64,000 bases of DNA, taken from Mucilaginibacter sp. dw_454. GTDB taxonomy: Bacteria > Bacteroidota > Bacteroidia > Sphingobacteriales > Sphingobacteriaceae. A program made the position numbers and the translations under genes. The DNA is taken from assembly GCF_018449775.1 (NCBI RefSeq), contig NZ_JAAVVB010000004.1, positions 1 to 64,000 on the forward strand. The letters run 5' to 3'. A model generated the notes under the pieces. That model was not told the origin of the DNA. It worked only from the letters and a program-made list of their open reading frames with translations, and did no database searches. Position 1 is the stretch's first letter; each line of letters begins with the position of its first letter. This document shows positions 52,766-62,782 of the stretch, one piece after another.

Positions 52766-55136
52766 TATCAAAATCTCGGGCGCTGTAACCGATATCAGCA
52801 ATAAACCTATCGATGGCGCAACTGTAAACTTGCTAACTACAAAAGATTCCGTTGTTGTTAAATCATTGGTTTGCGATGCAAACGGCAAGTTTACTTTCGA
52901 AGATATTAAAACCGGCACCTACCAGTTGCGCGTAACAACTGTTGGCTTTAAAAATTATAAAAGCGCAAATTTTTCTGTTGACAATAAATCAATCATACTT
53001 CCGGCTATTCAATTGCAATCAACCAGCACCTCGTTAAAAGAAGTCGCGGTAACCGGGCAAAAAGATTTTGTTGAGCAAAAAATAGATCGCACGGTAGTTA
53101 ATGTAAACGCACTAATATCTAACACAGGCAGCAATGCGCTCGAAGTTTTGCAAAAAACACCGGGCGTACAGGTAGATGTGGATGGTAATATTACTTTTAA
53201 AGGAAAAAGCGGCGTTCTGATCATGATAGATGATAAGCCGACTTATCTGTCGGCTGCTAACCTGGCTACCTACCTGCGTTCGCTTCCATCGTCATCATTG
53301 GATAAGATTGAGTTGATGGATAATCCGCCGGCTAAATATGATGCGGCGGGTACCGCCGGTGTTATCAACATCAAAACAAAAAAAAATACCATCAGGGGTT
53401 TTAACGCATCATTTAGCAGTAGCTATGGCGTTGGCTTTTATGGCCGGTTAAGAGAAAGCCTTAATTTGAATTATCGGGTAGATAAGGTTAACCTATTTGC
53501 TAATCTTTCTTACAACTATAATAATAACTATCGTAAACTAGAGATAGACCGCAACTATCTCCATCCGGATGGATCTCCTGATTTTAGCTTTAAGGATATT
53601 TCTATTTTCAGGCCGGCAGAGAATGATTACAATGCTAAAGTAGGAGCAGATTTCTTTATTTCGCCCAAAACTACCTGGGGCGTAGTACTTACCGGGGGTT
53701 TATCAAATGGAAAAGATAACAGCCCGGTATACAGCTCGTTTTACAATGTAGGCGGCGGATTGGACTCGACCATCAATACCCAAAATATATCGCACAATAA
53801 ATTTAACAGCGGCGGCATTAACCTTAATTACAGCCATAAATATGATACGACAGGTACCGCTTTAACGTTCGATCTGGATTACATCCGCGACATTGCAGGC
53901 GCTAATCAAACATTCATTAACAATACAATTGCTACCGACGGCACCCTACTCAGTTCGCAAACCATTGCTAATAATCTGCCTGGGGCAGTTAATATTTACG
54001 CCGCTAAGGTTGATTTTGTTAAAGCTTTAAAAAACGACGGCAAGTTTGAGGCCGGCATTAAAAGCAGTTATGTAAATACCGACGACGCCGCCAATTACTT
54101 TAATGTTGTTAACGGTGTAAGCACCATTAATTACGATAACACCAATCACTTTTTATACAAAGAGAATATCAACGCGGCTTATGTAAATTATAACCAAAAC
54201 TGGAAACGCTTTGGTATACAAGCCGGCTTACGTGCGGAGAATACCAATGGCAACGGCCACCAATTAGGCAATGCGCAAAGGCCAGATTCATCGTTTGTTA
54301 ATCATTATACCAACTTTTTCCCTACCGCTTATTTATCTTATAAACTAGATACAGCAGGACATAATACTTTGGGTGGGTCGTACGGTCGCCGTATAGACCG
54401 CGCCGGTTATGGACAATTAAATCCGTTTATAGAAATCATAGATAAGTTTACACAATTCCGTGGCAATCCATTTTTAAGGCCAACTTTTACCGATACCTAC
54501 AAAATACAATACAGTTATAAAAGCCTGCTTAGCGTAGCATTGCTTTACAACTATGCTACTGATGTACAAAATGAGACTATTTTTCAGGACGGAAACATAT
54601 TTGTGAGTACGCCGGGTAACATCGGTTACCAGAAAAATTTTAACCTGTCGGCAAATTTCAACCTTCACCCCACAAAATGGTGGACAGCCAACATATATGC
54701 TGATGAAACACATAACAGCTATAAAGGTGTACTTGCTACTGGTATTATTGATCAATCCGGCTATACGTTTTCGGCAAACGCCAACAACCAATTCACTATA
54801 GGTAAAGGTTGGAGTGCCGAACTGAGCGGATTCTTCCGCACAGGTGGGGTTTACGGACAATTTAGATCTATTCCTACCGGGATGGTAAACTCGGGACTTC
54901 AAAAGAAGATCTTAAACAACAAGGGCAGTTTAAAACTGGCTATTAACGACATGTTTAAAACCTTTAGCCCAAGCGGTACCATAACCAGCATAAATAACAG
55001 CGAGGTTACTTACCATAACCTGATAGATACCCGTGTAAGTACACTAACCTTTACCTATAATTTTGGCAAGACGCTTAACAACCCGCCTAAACGCCAGGTG
55101 GGTAGTGCCGATGACGAGCAAGGCCGTGCGCATTAA
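52689..55136 (+). CDS. TonB-receptor-like outer-membrane barrel with CarboxypepD_reg domain
   Basis: Signal peptide 1-23 (FAQAQ). CarboxypepD_reg domain (about 27-110, ISGAVTDISNKPIDGATV). The plug region holds NALEVLQKTPGVQVD and VLIMIDDKPTYL. The barrel_3 domain runs to the C-terminus. At 815 residues it is complete. It is the last gene of the BlaI-M56 operon, which suggests that the BlaI/M56 pair controls an uptake or surface function rather than antibiotic resistance. The ligand is unknown. Confidence 0.88.
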   Translation: MKIFKTVLLAVWICFAFNFAQAQTTGIKISGAVTDISNKPIDGATVNLLTTKDSVVVKSLVCDANGKFTFEDIKTGTYQLRVTTVGFKNYKSANFSVDNKSIILPAIQLQSTSTSLKEVAVTGQKDFVEQKIDRTVVNVNALISNTGSNALEVLQKTPGVQVDVDGNITFKGKSGVLIMIDDKPTYLSAANLATYLRSLPSSSLDKIELMDNPPAKYDAAGTAGVINIKTKKNTIRGFNASFSSSYGVGFYGRLRESLNLNYRVDKVNLFANLSYNYNNNYRKLEIDRNYLHPDGSPDFSFKDISIFRPAENDYNAKVGADFFISPKTTWGVVLTGGLSNGKDNSPVYSSFYNVGGGLDSTINTQNISHNKFNSGGINLNYSHKYDTTGTALTFDLDYIRDIAGANQTFINNTIATDGTLLSSQTIANNLPGAVNIYAAKVDFVKALKNDGKFEAGIKSSYVNTDDAANYFNVVNGVSTINYDNTNHFLYKENINAAYVNYNQNWKRFGIQAGLRAENTNGNGHQLGNAQRPDSSFVNHYTNFFPTAYLSYKLDTAGHNTLGGSYGRRIDRAGYGQLNPFIEIIDKFTQFRGNPFLRPTFTDTYKIQYSYKSLLSVALLYNYATDVQNETIFQDGNIFVSTPGNIGYQKNFNLSANFNLHPTKWWTANIYADETHNSYKGVLATGIIDQSGYTFSANANNQFTIGKGWSAELSGFFRTGGVYGQFRSIPTGMVNSGLQKKILNNKGSLKLAINDMFKTFSPSGTITSINNSEVTYHNLIDTRVSTLTFTYNFGKTLNNPPKRQVGSADDEQGRAH

Positions 55137-55142
55137 TCTAAT

Positions 55143-55178
55143 TGTCATTGCGAGCGTAGCGCGGCAATCGCAATGACA
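55143..55178. repeat. Short REP-like palindrome, TCATTGCGAG type
   Basis: The 11-bp arms TGTCATTGCGA / TCGCAATGACA flank 14 nt. This is a minimal version of the longer elements. Confidence 0.75.
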
Positions 55179-55184
55179 GTTAAC

Positions 55185-55224
55185 AACAAAAAAGGCCCGA
55201 TGATGTCATCAGGCCTTTTTTGTT
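55185..55224. terminator. Bidirectional terminator between the barrel gene and the basic secretory protein gene
   Basis: AACAAAAAAGGCC / GGCCTTTTTTGTT with further pairing inside (GATGA/TCATC). A- and T-runs on both sides serve both converging genes. Confidence 0.88.
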
Positions 55225-55238
55225 TATGTTCAATACAT

Positions 55239-55997
55239 TTACGATTTCGGAAAAGTAGCCGCATATTCGGTCCACAACTCATCTAAAGTTTTACCGGTTT
55301 GATCTTTCCAGATACCATCTGTATAAGTATGCTCACGCATGGCATTGTTCAGGTTTATAACCAGATCCTTTTTGTAGTTTTTCTCAATCCACAGCAAGAA
55401 ACGGGCGGTCACACGGTAACTGGCGGTGTAATCCTGCATTTTTCCATCCTTGTCTGCTCTTAACTTCTCGGGCAAAAACCATTTAGCGCCGGCGTTATCT
55501 ACGCCATAAACCGCGCGTACATAATCGGCAATACCTTCTGTTAACCAACCCGGGCCGGCGCCATTACCGTAATCCTGAACAATGTGCATTACTTCGTGTG
55601 TAACTACATCAATATCAGTAGGCTTTTTTAACATCCACGGCGGGTTAAAATGGACAGTCATGTTTGCTGTTGCAGCTACACCTTTATAATTACGATCAAC
55701 AAAAAACACCACTCTTTTTGCCGTGTTTTTATTGTAAGTATTGGCTTCTTCCTCATATACCTTAAAGAAGGTTTCGATCATCCGTTTTTTTATATCGACA
55801 CCTTCTTTTTCAAACGTGGTGTCATTATTGGCGAACACTAACGTATAGCCATCGCGGGTTGTCGAGTCTACTGAAAGCGCGCTGCCATCGTTCCATGTTG
55901 ATCTTTGACGATGTTGACGCGGCTTTTGCGGTTGATCTTGCGCTTTAACCTGCGTAAATGCGGCAGCGGCTAAAATCATTATTACTATTTTTTTCAT
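55239..55997 (-). CDS. Basic secretory protein family, putative metallopeptidase
   Basis: Signal peptide (1-20, TQVKAQ). The rest matches the basic secretory protein family (known from plants and many Bacteroidota): VHFNPPWMLK, the zinc motif THEVMHIVQDY (His134, Glu135, His138), GPGWLTEGIADYVRAVYG and a late helical half. The HExxH plus downstream Glu in TEG fits a gluzincin-like peptidase. The activity is inferred. At 252 residues it is complete. A TATATTTG -7 box lies at 56039-56046 on the minus strand. Confidence 0.87.
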   Translation of the reverse strand: MKKIVIMILAAAAFTQVKAQDQPQKPRQHRQRSTWNDGSALSVDSTTRDGYTLVFANNDTTFEKEGVDIKKRMIETFFKVYEEEANTYNKNTAKRVVFFVDRNYKGVAATANMTVHFNPPWMLKKPTDIDVVTHEVMHIVQDYGNGAGPGWLTEGIADYVRAVYGVDNAGAKWFLPEKLRADKDGKMQDYTASYRVTARFLLWIEKNYKKDLVINLNNAMREHTYTDGIWKDQTGKTLDELWTEYAATFPKS

Positions 55998-56038
55998 TAA
56001 TTGATATTTAAGGGGTTAAAAATTCTGCCTAAACATTC

Positions 56039-56046
56039 CAAATATA
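56039..56046 (-). promoter_or_regulatory. -7 box for the basic secretory protein gene
   Basis: TATATTTG on the minus strand matches TAnnTTTG, about 42 bp before the start. No -33 box at the usual distance. Confidence 0.4.
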
Positions 56047-56131
56047 GATGAAGTAACAAAATGAGCATGTAACAATATTAAATCACTACTAAATTAAAAG
56101 GTTTTAGGCTGACGATCGTCTACCCTTATAT

Positions 56132-56578
56132 ATGACGCGCCTCATCAACCTCATTGCTACGTTTTTACTCATGCTGGTAACCGGCATATTCTGGGGTCCA
56201 TGGTTTGCGCTAACGCGATCATTAAGCATGTTTGAGCCAGCCGAGTTTATCAAAATCACTAAAATATTATCCAAAAACCTGGGGCCAACCATGCAATTCC
56301 TTTTGCCGGGTGCTATTTTAACGATGATTACAGCTACTTGCTTTTATCAACAAACCAGCTCACTTTATTTAAGCCTGCCGGCGATAGCTTTGATCGTCAT
56401 AGCGTTAATTATAACCGTTGCTGTAGAGGTACCTATCGTAAAAAACGTTGAGCAATGGACCGACGCTATCCTACCCGCTAACTGGCAAGTCAAACGCGAT
56501 CGATGGCTCAAATTTCATGTATTCAGGGTTCTATCAGCCATATTAAGTTTTGCCTTATGGATAGCAATCTTTATCTAA
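56132..56578 (+). CDS. DUF1772-like four-helix membrane protein
   Basis: The 148-residue protein has four predicted membrane helices (7-27, 50-70, 80-102, 128-147). The segment VEVPIVKNVEQWTDAILPAN, followed by WQVKRDRWLKFHVFRVLSA, is the pattern of DUF1772 (anthrone-oxygenase-like) proteins, whose bacterial function is unknown. It is a single-gene unit converging with xylA across a hairpin. Confidence 0.75.
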   Translation: MTRLINLIATFLLMLVTGIFWGPWFALTRSLSMFEPAEFIKITKILSKNLGPTMQFLLPGAILTMITATCFYQQTSSLYLSLPAIALIVIALIITVAVEVPIVKNVEQWTDAILPANWQVKRDRWLKFHVFRVLSAILSFALWIAIFI

Positions 56579-56614
56579 CAAAAAAATCCGCCGGCTATTC
56601 AGCGCGGCGGATTT
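56577..56614 (-). terminator. Terminator of xylA
   Basis: AAATCCGCCG (56584-56593) pairs with CGGCGGATTT (56605-56614). Read on the minus strand, the stem is followed by TTTTTTGTT. It lies 20 bp after the xylA stop and also faces the DUF1772 gene. Confidence 0.85.
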
Positions 56615-56634
56615 CAAATTTAATACTGTTTGGA

Positions 56635-57963
56635 TTAAATATAACGGTTAATCAAATTCTCAATGTACTCTTGCTTGCCGCTGATAACTTTTGGCTCACC
56701 GTTCTCAACCGCGTAAGCGCGCAGGTCCTCCAAAGAAAGCTTGCCTTCTTCAAACTCCTTGCCTTTACCGGCGTCGTAAGAGGCATAACGATCTTTACGC
56801 AGTTTTTTATATTCTGATTTTTGCAGAATGTTATCCGCAGTGATCAAAGCTCTCGCAAAAGTATCCATGCCACCAACGTGTGCATAAAACAAATCAGCCG
56901 GATCTGTAGAGTTACGACGGATCTTAGCGTCGAAGTTGATGCCACCGCCCTGGAAACCGCCGGCTTCTAAGATGATCAACATTGATTCTGTTAGCTCATT
57001 AATATCAGTAGGGAACTGGTCAGTATCCCAGCCATTCTGCACATCGCCACGATTAGCATCTATCGAACCCAGCAAACCGCTATCGGCAGCAACCTGTAAC
57101 TCATGCTGGAATGTGTGACCGGCTAATGTAGCGTGGTTAACTTCGATATTTAGTTTAAAATCGCCCAGCAAATCATATTTCTGCAGGAAACCAAATACGG
57201 TAGCAGAGTCATAATCGTACTGGTGCTTGGTAGGCTCGCAAGGTTTTGGTTCTATAAAGAATGTGCCGGTAAAACCTTGTTTGCGGGCGTAATCTTTCGC
57301 AGCGTGTAAAAACTTAGCTAAATGCTCTTGCTCGCGTTTCATGTTGGTATTCAGCAAGGTCATATACCCTTCGCGACCGCCCCAAAAAACATAGTTTTGG
57401 CCACCCAAAGCGATGGTTGCATCTAAAGCAGCTTTAACCTGCGCGGCGCCATGCGATAATACGTGAAAATCTGGGTTAGTAGCTGCACCATTCATATATC
57501 TGTGATGCGAGAATAAGTTGGCAGTGCCCCAAAGCAGTTTAACACCGCTATCGGCTTGTTTTTGTTTAGCATAATCAACCAGTGCCGATAAACGACGCTC
57601 ATTTTCTACGATATCATTACCATAGTCAACCACGTCAACATCGTGGAAGCAATAAAACGGCAAGTTCATTTTGGTAAGGAACTCAAACGCTGCATCCATT
57701 TTGTCTTTAGCACGCTCAACCGGGTCAGATTTTTTGTTCCATTCAAAAATGTGTGTAGGCTCACCAAACGGATCGGCACCATTGCCCACAAACGAATGCC
57801 AGTAAGCGCCTGCAAAGCGCAAGTGATCTTTCATTGGTTTACCCGCAATCACTCTGTCGGCATCATACCAACGAAAAGCCAGCGGATTATCGGATTCTAA
57901 ACCCTCGTATTTTATTTGATCTATTCCTTTAAAAAATTCTGTGTCGCCTTTTAATACTTTCAT
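56635..57963 (-). CDS. xylA: Xylose isomerase
   Basis: Interconverts D-xylose and D-xylulose in the cytoplasm. TIM-barrel metal enzyme with catalytic His and Asp in [12 protein letters not shown], the [15 protein letters not shown] block carrying the metal ligands, [15 protein letters not shown], and [12 protein letters not shown]. The 442 residues match class II isomerases. It is divergent from a LacI-type regulator that probably controls it. Xylulokinase and a transporter are not in the window. Confidence 0.97.
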   Translation of the reverse strand: MKVLKGDTEFFKGIDQIKYEGLESDNPLAFRWYDADRVIAGKPMKDHLRFAGAYWHSFVGNGADPFGEPTHIFEWNKKSDPVERAKDKMDAAFEFLTKMNLPFYCFHDVDVVDYGNDIVENERRLSALVDYAKQKQADSGVKLLWGTANLFSHHRYMNGAATNPDFHVLSHGAAQVKAALDATIALGGQNYVFWGGREGYMTLLNTNMKREQEHLAKFLHAAKDYARKQGFTGTFFIEPKPCEPTKHQYDYDSATVFGFLQKYDLLGDFKLNIEVNHATLAGHTFQHELQVAADSGLLGSIDANRGDVQNGWDTDQFPTDINELTESMLIILEAGGFQGGGINFDAKIRRNSTDPADLFYAHVGGMDTFARALITADNILQKSEYKKLRKDRYASYDAGKGKEFEEGKLSLEDLRAYAVENGEPKVISGKQEYIENLINRYI

Positions 57964-58019
57964 GATTTAAGTTTTATTTTTTTTGATAATGACCGGGCTC
58001 GTCAAGACGCGTCAATCAT

Positions 58020-58060
58020 CTGGTAATTAACTGGTTTATATTAATTATTTAGCTGGTTTA
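58020..58060. promoter_or_regulatory. CTGGT direct repeats in the xylA/lacI spacer
   Basis: CTGGTAAT at 58020, CTGGTTTA at 58031 and CTGGTTTA at 58053 are spaced 11 and 22 bp apart, on one helix face. AACAGGTT follows at 58063. They may be regulator or activator sites upstream of xylA. Confidence 0.35.
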
Positions 58061-58118
58061 TTAACAGGTTCAACTAAGATAAGTTATAGGCCGAAATTAA
58101 ATTTATTTTTTGATTTGC

Positions 58119-58130
58119 GCAATCGATTGC
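58119..58130. promoter_or_regulatory. Candidate LacI-family operator
   Basis: GCAATCGATTGC is a perfect 12-bp palindrome with the central CG typical of LacI-family operators, 40 bp before the regulator start. It may act on both the regulator and xylA. Confidence 0.6.
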
Positions 58131-58170
58131 CAAATAAAATTGTAAATTTTTTGGTATCATTACTTTTAAA

Positions 58171-59211
58171 ATGGATTTGAAGAAGAAAAGAGTAACTATT
58201 TACGACATTGCCCGGGCGCTAAACCTCACGGCTTCCACGGTGTCGCGCTCGTTAAATAATAACTCGCGTATTAATGAAGACACCCGCAAACTGGTGATTG
58301 CCAAAGCGCGGGAGATGAACTATCGCGCCAACAGTTTGGCATCAAACCTGCGTAAAGGCAAATCTCAAACCATTGGCATTGTGGTACCCCGTATTAATCA
58401 GAATTTCTTCTCTAATGTTATTGCAGGCATAGAAAGCATCACCAACGAAAAAAACTATAACCTGATTATTTGCCAGTCGAACGAATCGCATGAAAAAGAG
58501 ATCAAGTGTGTAAATACCTTGATCAATCAGCATGTAGATTGCATTGTTATTTCTGTATCTGCCGAAGGCGACGATTATACGCACCTGCAAAATGTTATTG
58601 ATCATCAGATCCAACTAATTCAGTTTGACCGTGTGGTTGAAAAAATAGAATCGCTTAAAGTAACCAACAATAACGAAGAGGCATCGCGCGAAGCGGTTGA
58701 ACATTTAATTGCCTCTGGTTACCGTCGTATTGCTTTATTAGCGGGGCCGCAGAACCTGGATATTTTCCGGGATAGAAAAGCCGGGTACCTGAAAGCGTTA
58801 AGAGCCAATAAAATTACTATTGCAGACGAATTGATTCTGGATGCTGACACCAATAATGAGCATGATGCAGAACTTATCCGTCGCCTGTTTGCTTTACCTA
58901 ACCCGCCCGACGCAATCTTTGCTTCGAGGGATGATTTTTTAGCACTGGGTGTATTGGAGGCTGCCAATGATCTGAATCTGAAAGTGCCGGAGCAGCTAGG
59001 TATCTGCGGTTACTCGAACGAACGGTTTACCCGTATTACATCGCCATCAATAACCACTATCGACCAGTTTGGCGTAGATATGGGTAAAACCATAGCCCAA
59101 ACTTATTTTGACGAATTAGACGGTAAAGATGAGGAGACTGCTGTCGCTACAAAAACCATCAGCATCAAACCCAAGTTAATTGTAAGGTCGTCTACACAAA
59201 GAGGTAAATAA
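58171..59211 (+). CDS. LacI-family transcriptional regulator, probable xylose regulator
   Basis: The HTH at residues 8-28 (VTIYDIARALNLTASTVSRS) and hinge helix (SNLRKG) are followed by a periplasmic-binding-protein-like sensor domain (IGIVVPRINQNFFSNVIAGI; later GYRRIALLAGP and PPDAIFASRDDFLALGVLEA). The 346 residues are normal. The divergent xylA and the CG-centred palindrome between them suggest it represses xylA and itself, with xylose or a derivative as inducer. That ligand is inferred from position only. Confidence 0.93.
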   Translation: MDLKKKRVTIYDIARALNLTASTVSRSLNNNSRINEDTRKLVIAKAREMNYRANSLASNLRKGKSQTIGIVVPRINQNFFSNVIAGIESITNEKNYNLIICQSNESHEKEIKCVNTLINQHVDCIVISVSAEGDDYTHLQNVIDHQIQLIQFDRVVEKIESLKVTNNNEEASREAVEHLIASGYRRIALLAGPQNLDIFRDRKAGYLKALRANKITIADELILDADTNNEHDAELIRRLFALPNPPDAIFASRDDFLALGVLEAANDLNLKVPEQLGICGYSNERFTRITSPSITTIDQFGVDMGKTIAQTYFDELDGKDEETAVATKTISIKPKLIVRSSTQRGK

Positions 59212-59362
59212 TTATTAATTCAGCTCAACTATTGCTTTGATTACCCCATTTGCCGCGTCTGTCCAGTTGTGAAATAGTTGGTGCAAGAAATACCGCGATA
59301 TTCAATAACAAAGGGAATATCCTGATGATCCCTATCCATTTACCCCAAGATCGCTAATCTGG

Positions 59363-59983
59363 CTATTCGTGCTCTTTTAGCTTCATCATCTTAAATAGCT
59401 GTCTGGCCGTCAAAATGAACGGGAACCTGGCTACCAGTATAATAAATGCCGCTATCGGGAAAAAGAATGAAAGCGCTAACGAAATAAGCGAATTGATCAT
59501 AGCTACATTACAAGCACGGCGGTAAAATATAATGATACGCTCCTCCAGACCGGGCTTCAAAAACTCCGGCCGCTCTGACGCATAATCCCAAATATTATTT
59601 TGAAAAATATTAATAAAAAACACATTTAAACAGTACACCATCATTGCCGCAGGGTCTCTAAAGTGTGTAGCAATGAGTGTAGTACTAAATGGCAGCAGCA
59701 CTATAAAAAGCAACCAGGCCACATTATTCCATAGCAGTGTATCATTAACGGCCCTGATGTAAAAAAAGAACTGATGATGCACTTTCCAGAAAAGTGCGAT
59801 AATAAAGAAAGACAGTAAAAACGCTAAAAATTTGGGCCAGGCCTGCAGCAAATTGCTAAACAGGAGATGTTTGCCTTCATCGCCTGTAATTTTCAAGTTA
59901 AATACCAATATGGTGATGGCGATAGCCACAATGGCATCGCTAAAGAATACCAGGCGTTCCAGTTCAAGGTTTTTTTCTTTCAT
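59363..59983 (-). CDS. TMEM175-family (DUF1211) potassium channel-like protein
   Basis: The N-terminal hallmark RLVFFSDAIVAIAITILVFN (R-x(3)-FSD, Arg10, Ser15-Asp16) lies in the first of about six membrane helices, as in bacterial TMEM175 channels, where this helix lines the pore. The 206 residues are normal. The expected role is K+ conductance at rest. It is divergent from the DUF5686 gene to its right and has no operon partner. Confidence 0.88.
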   Translation of the reverse strand: MKEKNLELERLVFFSDAIVAIAITILVFNLKITGDEGKHLLFSNLLQAWPKFLAFLLSFFIIALFWKVHHQFFFYIRAVNDTLLWNNVAWLLFIVLLPFSTTLIATHFRDPAAMMVYCLNVFFINIFQNNIWDYASERPEFLKPGLEERIIIFYRRACNVAMINSLISLALSFFFPIAAFIILVARFPFILTARQLFKMMKLKEHE

Positions 59984-60233
59984 GACAGGATATCAGTTTA
60001 TAAAAATAACATTTTCAAGTTGGATACCTACTGTCCAGTGAGTTCGCTTTTAACATGTAAGGCGATAAAAATATTGCGTCGCCATTAAATGTCTCCAATT
60101 ATTTTAAAACTATTTGTTTATGAATATTTTTTACGACCTTATTCAAAATTTAAACGGATTTCGAGCTTATTTTTGAGTTAAACACAAACTATGGCCCGAC
60201 GATTACGTTACAATTATTGATCTATTAATATAA

Positions 60234-62771
60234 GTGACTAATTATATACGATTTAGCAGGAAATTATTACTGAGCTGTGTGTGCCTGCTCTTGTCAAAAT
60301 TTTGTTTTGCACAGCAAACCACAGTTAAGGGCAGGGTTAGCGACGCGGCAACCGGGCAACCGCTGCTGAAGTGCAGCGTGTTTTTCTTGAATACCCATAC
60401 CGGGACCAGCACAGACAGCCTTGGCAAATTTACATTGACCGGCAACGGCACCTTCTCTAAGATTGTTATTTCGGCAATCGGCTATCAGTCCCTCACCCGG
60501 AACATTGTCCCCGGGACGCAGAACAAGCTGGATCTTAAATTAGGGAAAAGCACCACGCAACTTAAAGAAGTGGCTATCTCTGCACGCCGACGTTACCGCA
60601 ATAAGGGCAATCCGGCTGTCGAGCTTATTAGGCAAGTGATAGCGCATAAGGATGATAACCGCCCGCAAAGCGCAAATTATGTACAGTACGACCAGTACGA
60701 AAGGATTGGATTGACCCTTTTTAGCATCCCCCCTCCACTGGTTAATAACTTTTTGTTCAAGCCTTACAAGTTTATGCTGGACACCGCTGCCGATGGGAAG
60801 CTTTCTGCTGAAGTGTATCTTGCCGAAAAAAAATACAAGCAATATTCGCGCAGGGACCCTGAAAAATCAATCAGCGTATTGCAGGCCCAAAAAGAAAGTA
60901 ACATAATTAAATTTGTTGATACCGCCGGCGTGAATATTTATGTAAACCGTATCTATGGCGACAAAATAGACATCTACGAGAACAATATTTTCATTATCAG
61001 AAATCAGCTATTAAGCCCCATAGCCGACCACGCGCCTGATTTTTATAAATTTTTTATCAAGGATACTATCCGGACAGCAAAAGATACCATGGTTGAGCTA
61101 AGCTTTACGCCCCGCAATAAAACTGACCTGCTTTTTGAAGGACATTTAATGGTTTCTTTAAACGGATCATATGCCGTTACAGCTTGCGAGCTAAATGTAA
61201 ATAACCAGATTAATATTAATTTTTTACGTAACCTTAACGTCAACTTAGATTTTCAAAAGCAGGCTAATGGCCGCTATTTCCTGGTGAAAAGCGATGCAAA
61301 GGCTGATTTTGGCATATTAAAAAACAAAGGTTTCGGTGTGAAAGGCGAACGAACCATCTACTATTCTAACTACTTGGTAGATAAGCCACTTGCCCCTACC
61401 TTTTATCAAGGCAAAGACGAGCAAGTTTTACCGGATTTTAACCAGGCAGACAGTAGTTATTGGGCCATGGGCCGACCAGATACCTTGTCGCAAACAGATG
61501 CCCGCTTTTACCACAAAGTTGGCCGGCTTGAAAACATGAAGTCGTTTAAAAGAGCAACCTGGCTAGCCACCACCTTTACAGGCGGCTTTGCCGATGCTGG
61601 CGCTTTTCAGTTTGATTTGGGTCAACTTGCTGCTTACAGCCCATTAGAAGGCCTACGTTTAGGCCTTGGCGGGCGCACTACTCCTAAATTCAACAAGACG
61701 ATTTATTTGGAGGGCTATGTTGCTGAAGGAACACGCGATCATCAATTTAAGCATCAGGCCACCGCTTATTATTCTTTTAACAACACACCGCAATACCGTT
61801 ATCCAAATAACTATTTAAAGCTTACCCAGAAATACGACATTGGTTTGCCGGGCGATGATCAGGCAGGCAGGAACTTCCATACGCCGGTATCTTCCTTTCA
61901 GACAGGCTCAAGCCGATACTATTTTTATACGCACATAGTTAGGATAGATTACGTAAAAGAGTACGATAACCATTTTTCTTTTGACATTGGATTTTACAAT
62001 CGGAATCAGAGTGCAGCCGGCACATTAAAATATACATTGAATGATCTGCAACAAACAGTAGTAAATCATATCACCTCCAGCGTATTAAGCGTATCATTAC
62101 GCTATGCGCCGCATGAGCAGATTTACCAGAATAACTTCGGTCGTAATACTATAAAATACAAATACCCAATTTTCACCCTGGTATATAATCAGGGTATTAA
62201 AGATGTGTTCAACAGCACCAATAATTACAGCTCAATTACCGCGTCAATAACGAAGCGCTTTTACCTGTCGCAACTTGGGCGTATGGACTTCACCCTGACT
62301 AGCGGCGAAATTCTGGGTAAAGTTCCTTACCCTTTGTTAAATGTAAGTGCTGCTAACCAGTCTGTTGTATATGAGCCTGATGCTTATAATCAAATGCATT
62401 ATTTAGAATTTGTAAATGATCATTATGCCGGGCTTAATATCACTCAAAACTTTAATGGCTTCTTCCTGAACAAAGTACCGCTGATCAAATACCTGAAATG
62501 GCGCGAATACTTAACGTTTAAAGTGTTATATGGCGGTTTACGTGCCGAAAACAACCCGGCGCTGAGCAGCAACTTGTATAATTTCCCCGCCCCGGCAGCC
62601 AGCGGCTCCGGAACTTATGCATTAGGCAATACACCCTATACCGAAGCTGGTGTGGGTATAGGCAATATATTCAAAGTGCTAAGGATAGATGGTATAGAAC
62701 GCTTCACTTACCTTGACCACCCCGGGATTTCTAAATATGGCGTAAAGTTTACCGTTAATATTGATCTGTAG
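60234..62771 (+). CDS. DUF5686 outer-membrane protein with CarboxypepD_reg domain (second copy)
   Basis: The start is a GTG, giving a plausible signal peptide (residues 1-26, KFCFAQQ). No in-frame ATG gives a better one. A CarboxypepD_reg domain follows (about 28-110, VKGRVSDAATGQPLLKC), then the DUF5686 region (AVELIRQVIAHKDD, FEGHLMVSLNGSY) and C-terminal barrel strands. At 845 residues it is complete. Same architecture as the protein at 4146-6635, but clearly distant in sequence. Function unknown. A tRNA fragment and its terminator start just downstream. Confidence 0.8.
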   Translation: MTNYIRFSRKLLLSCVCLLLSKFCFAQQTTVKGRVSDAATGQPLLKCSVFFLNTHTGTSTDSLGKFTLTGNGTFSKIVISAIGYQSLTRNIVPGTQNKLDLKLGKSTTQLKEVAISARRRYRNKGNPAVELIRQVIAHKDDNRPQSANYVQYDQYERIGLTLFSIPPPLVNNFLFKPYKFMLDTAADGKLSAEVYLAEKKYKQYSRRDPEKSISVLQAQKESNIIKFVDTAGVNIYVNRIYGDKIDIYENNIFIIRNQLLSPIADHAPDFYKFFIKDTIRTAKDTMVELSFTPRNKTDLLFEGHLMVSLNGSYAVTACELNVNNQININFLRNLNVNLDFQKQANGRYFLVKSDAKADFGILKNKGFGVKGERTIYYSNYLVDKPLAPTFYQGKDEQVLPDFNQADSSYWAMGRPDTLSQTDARFYHKVGRLENMKSFKRATWLATTFTGGFADAGAFQFDLGQLAAYSPLEGLRLGLGGRTTPKFNKTIYLEGYVAEGTRDHQFKHQATAYYSFNNTPQYRYPNNYLKLTQKYDIGLPGDDQAGRNFHTPVSSFQTGSSRYYFYTHIVRIDYVKEYDNHFSFDIGFYNRNQSAAGTLKYTLNDLQQTVVNHITSSVLSVSLRYAPHEQIYQNNFGRNTIKYKYPIFTLVYNQGIKDVFNSTNNYSSITASITKRFYLSQLGRMDFTLTSGEILGKVPYPLLNVSAANQSVVYEPDAYNQMHYLEFVNDHYAGLNITQNFNGFFLNKVPLIKYLKWREYLTFKVLYGGLRAENNPALSSNLYNFPAPAASGSGTYALGNTPYTEAGVGIGNIFKVLRIDGIERFTYLDHPGISKYGVKFTVNIDL

Positions 62772-62782
62772 TAATAAAGTAT

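Noticed and set aside
54474..54902. 142-codon open frame opposite the barrel gene
   Set aside because: Covered by the outer-membrane barrel coding frame. The translation shows no domain or signal peptide.
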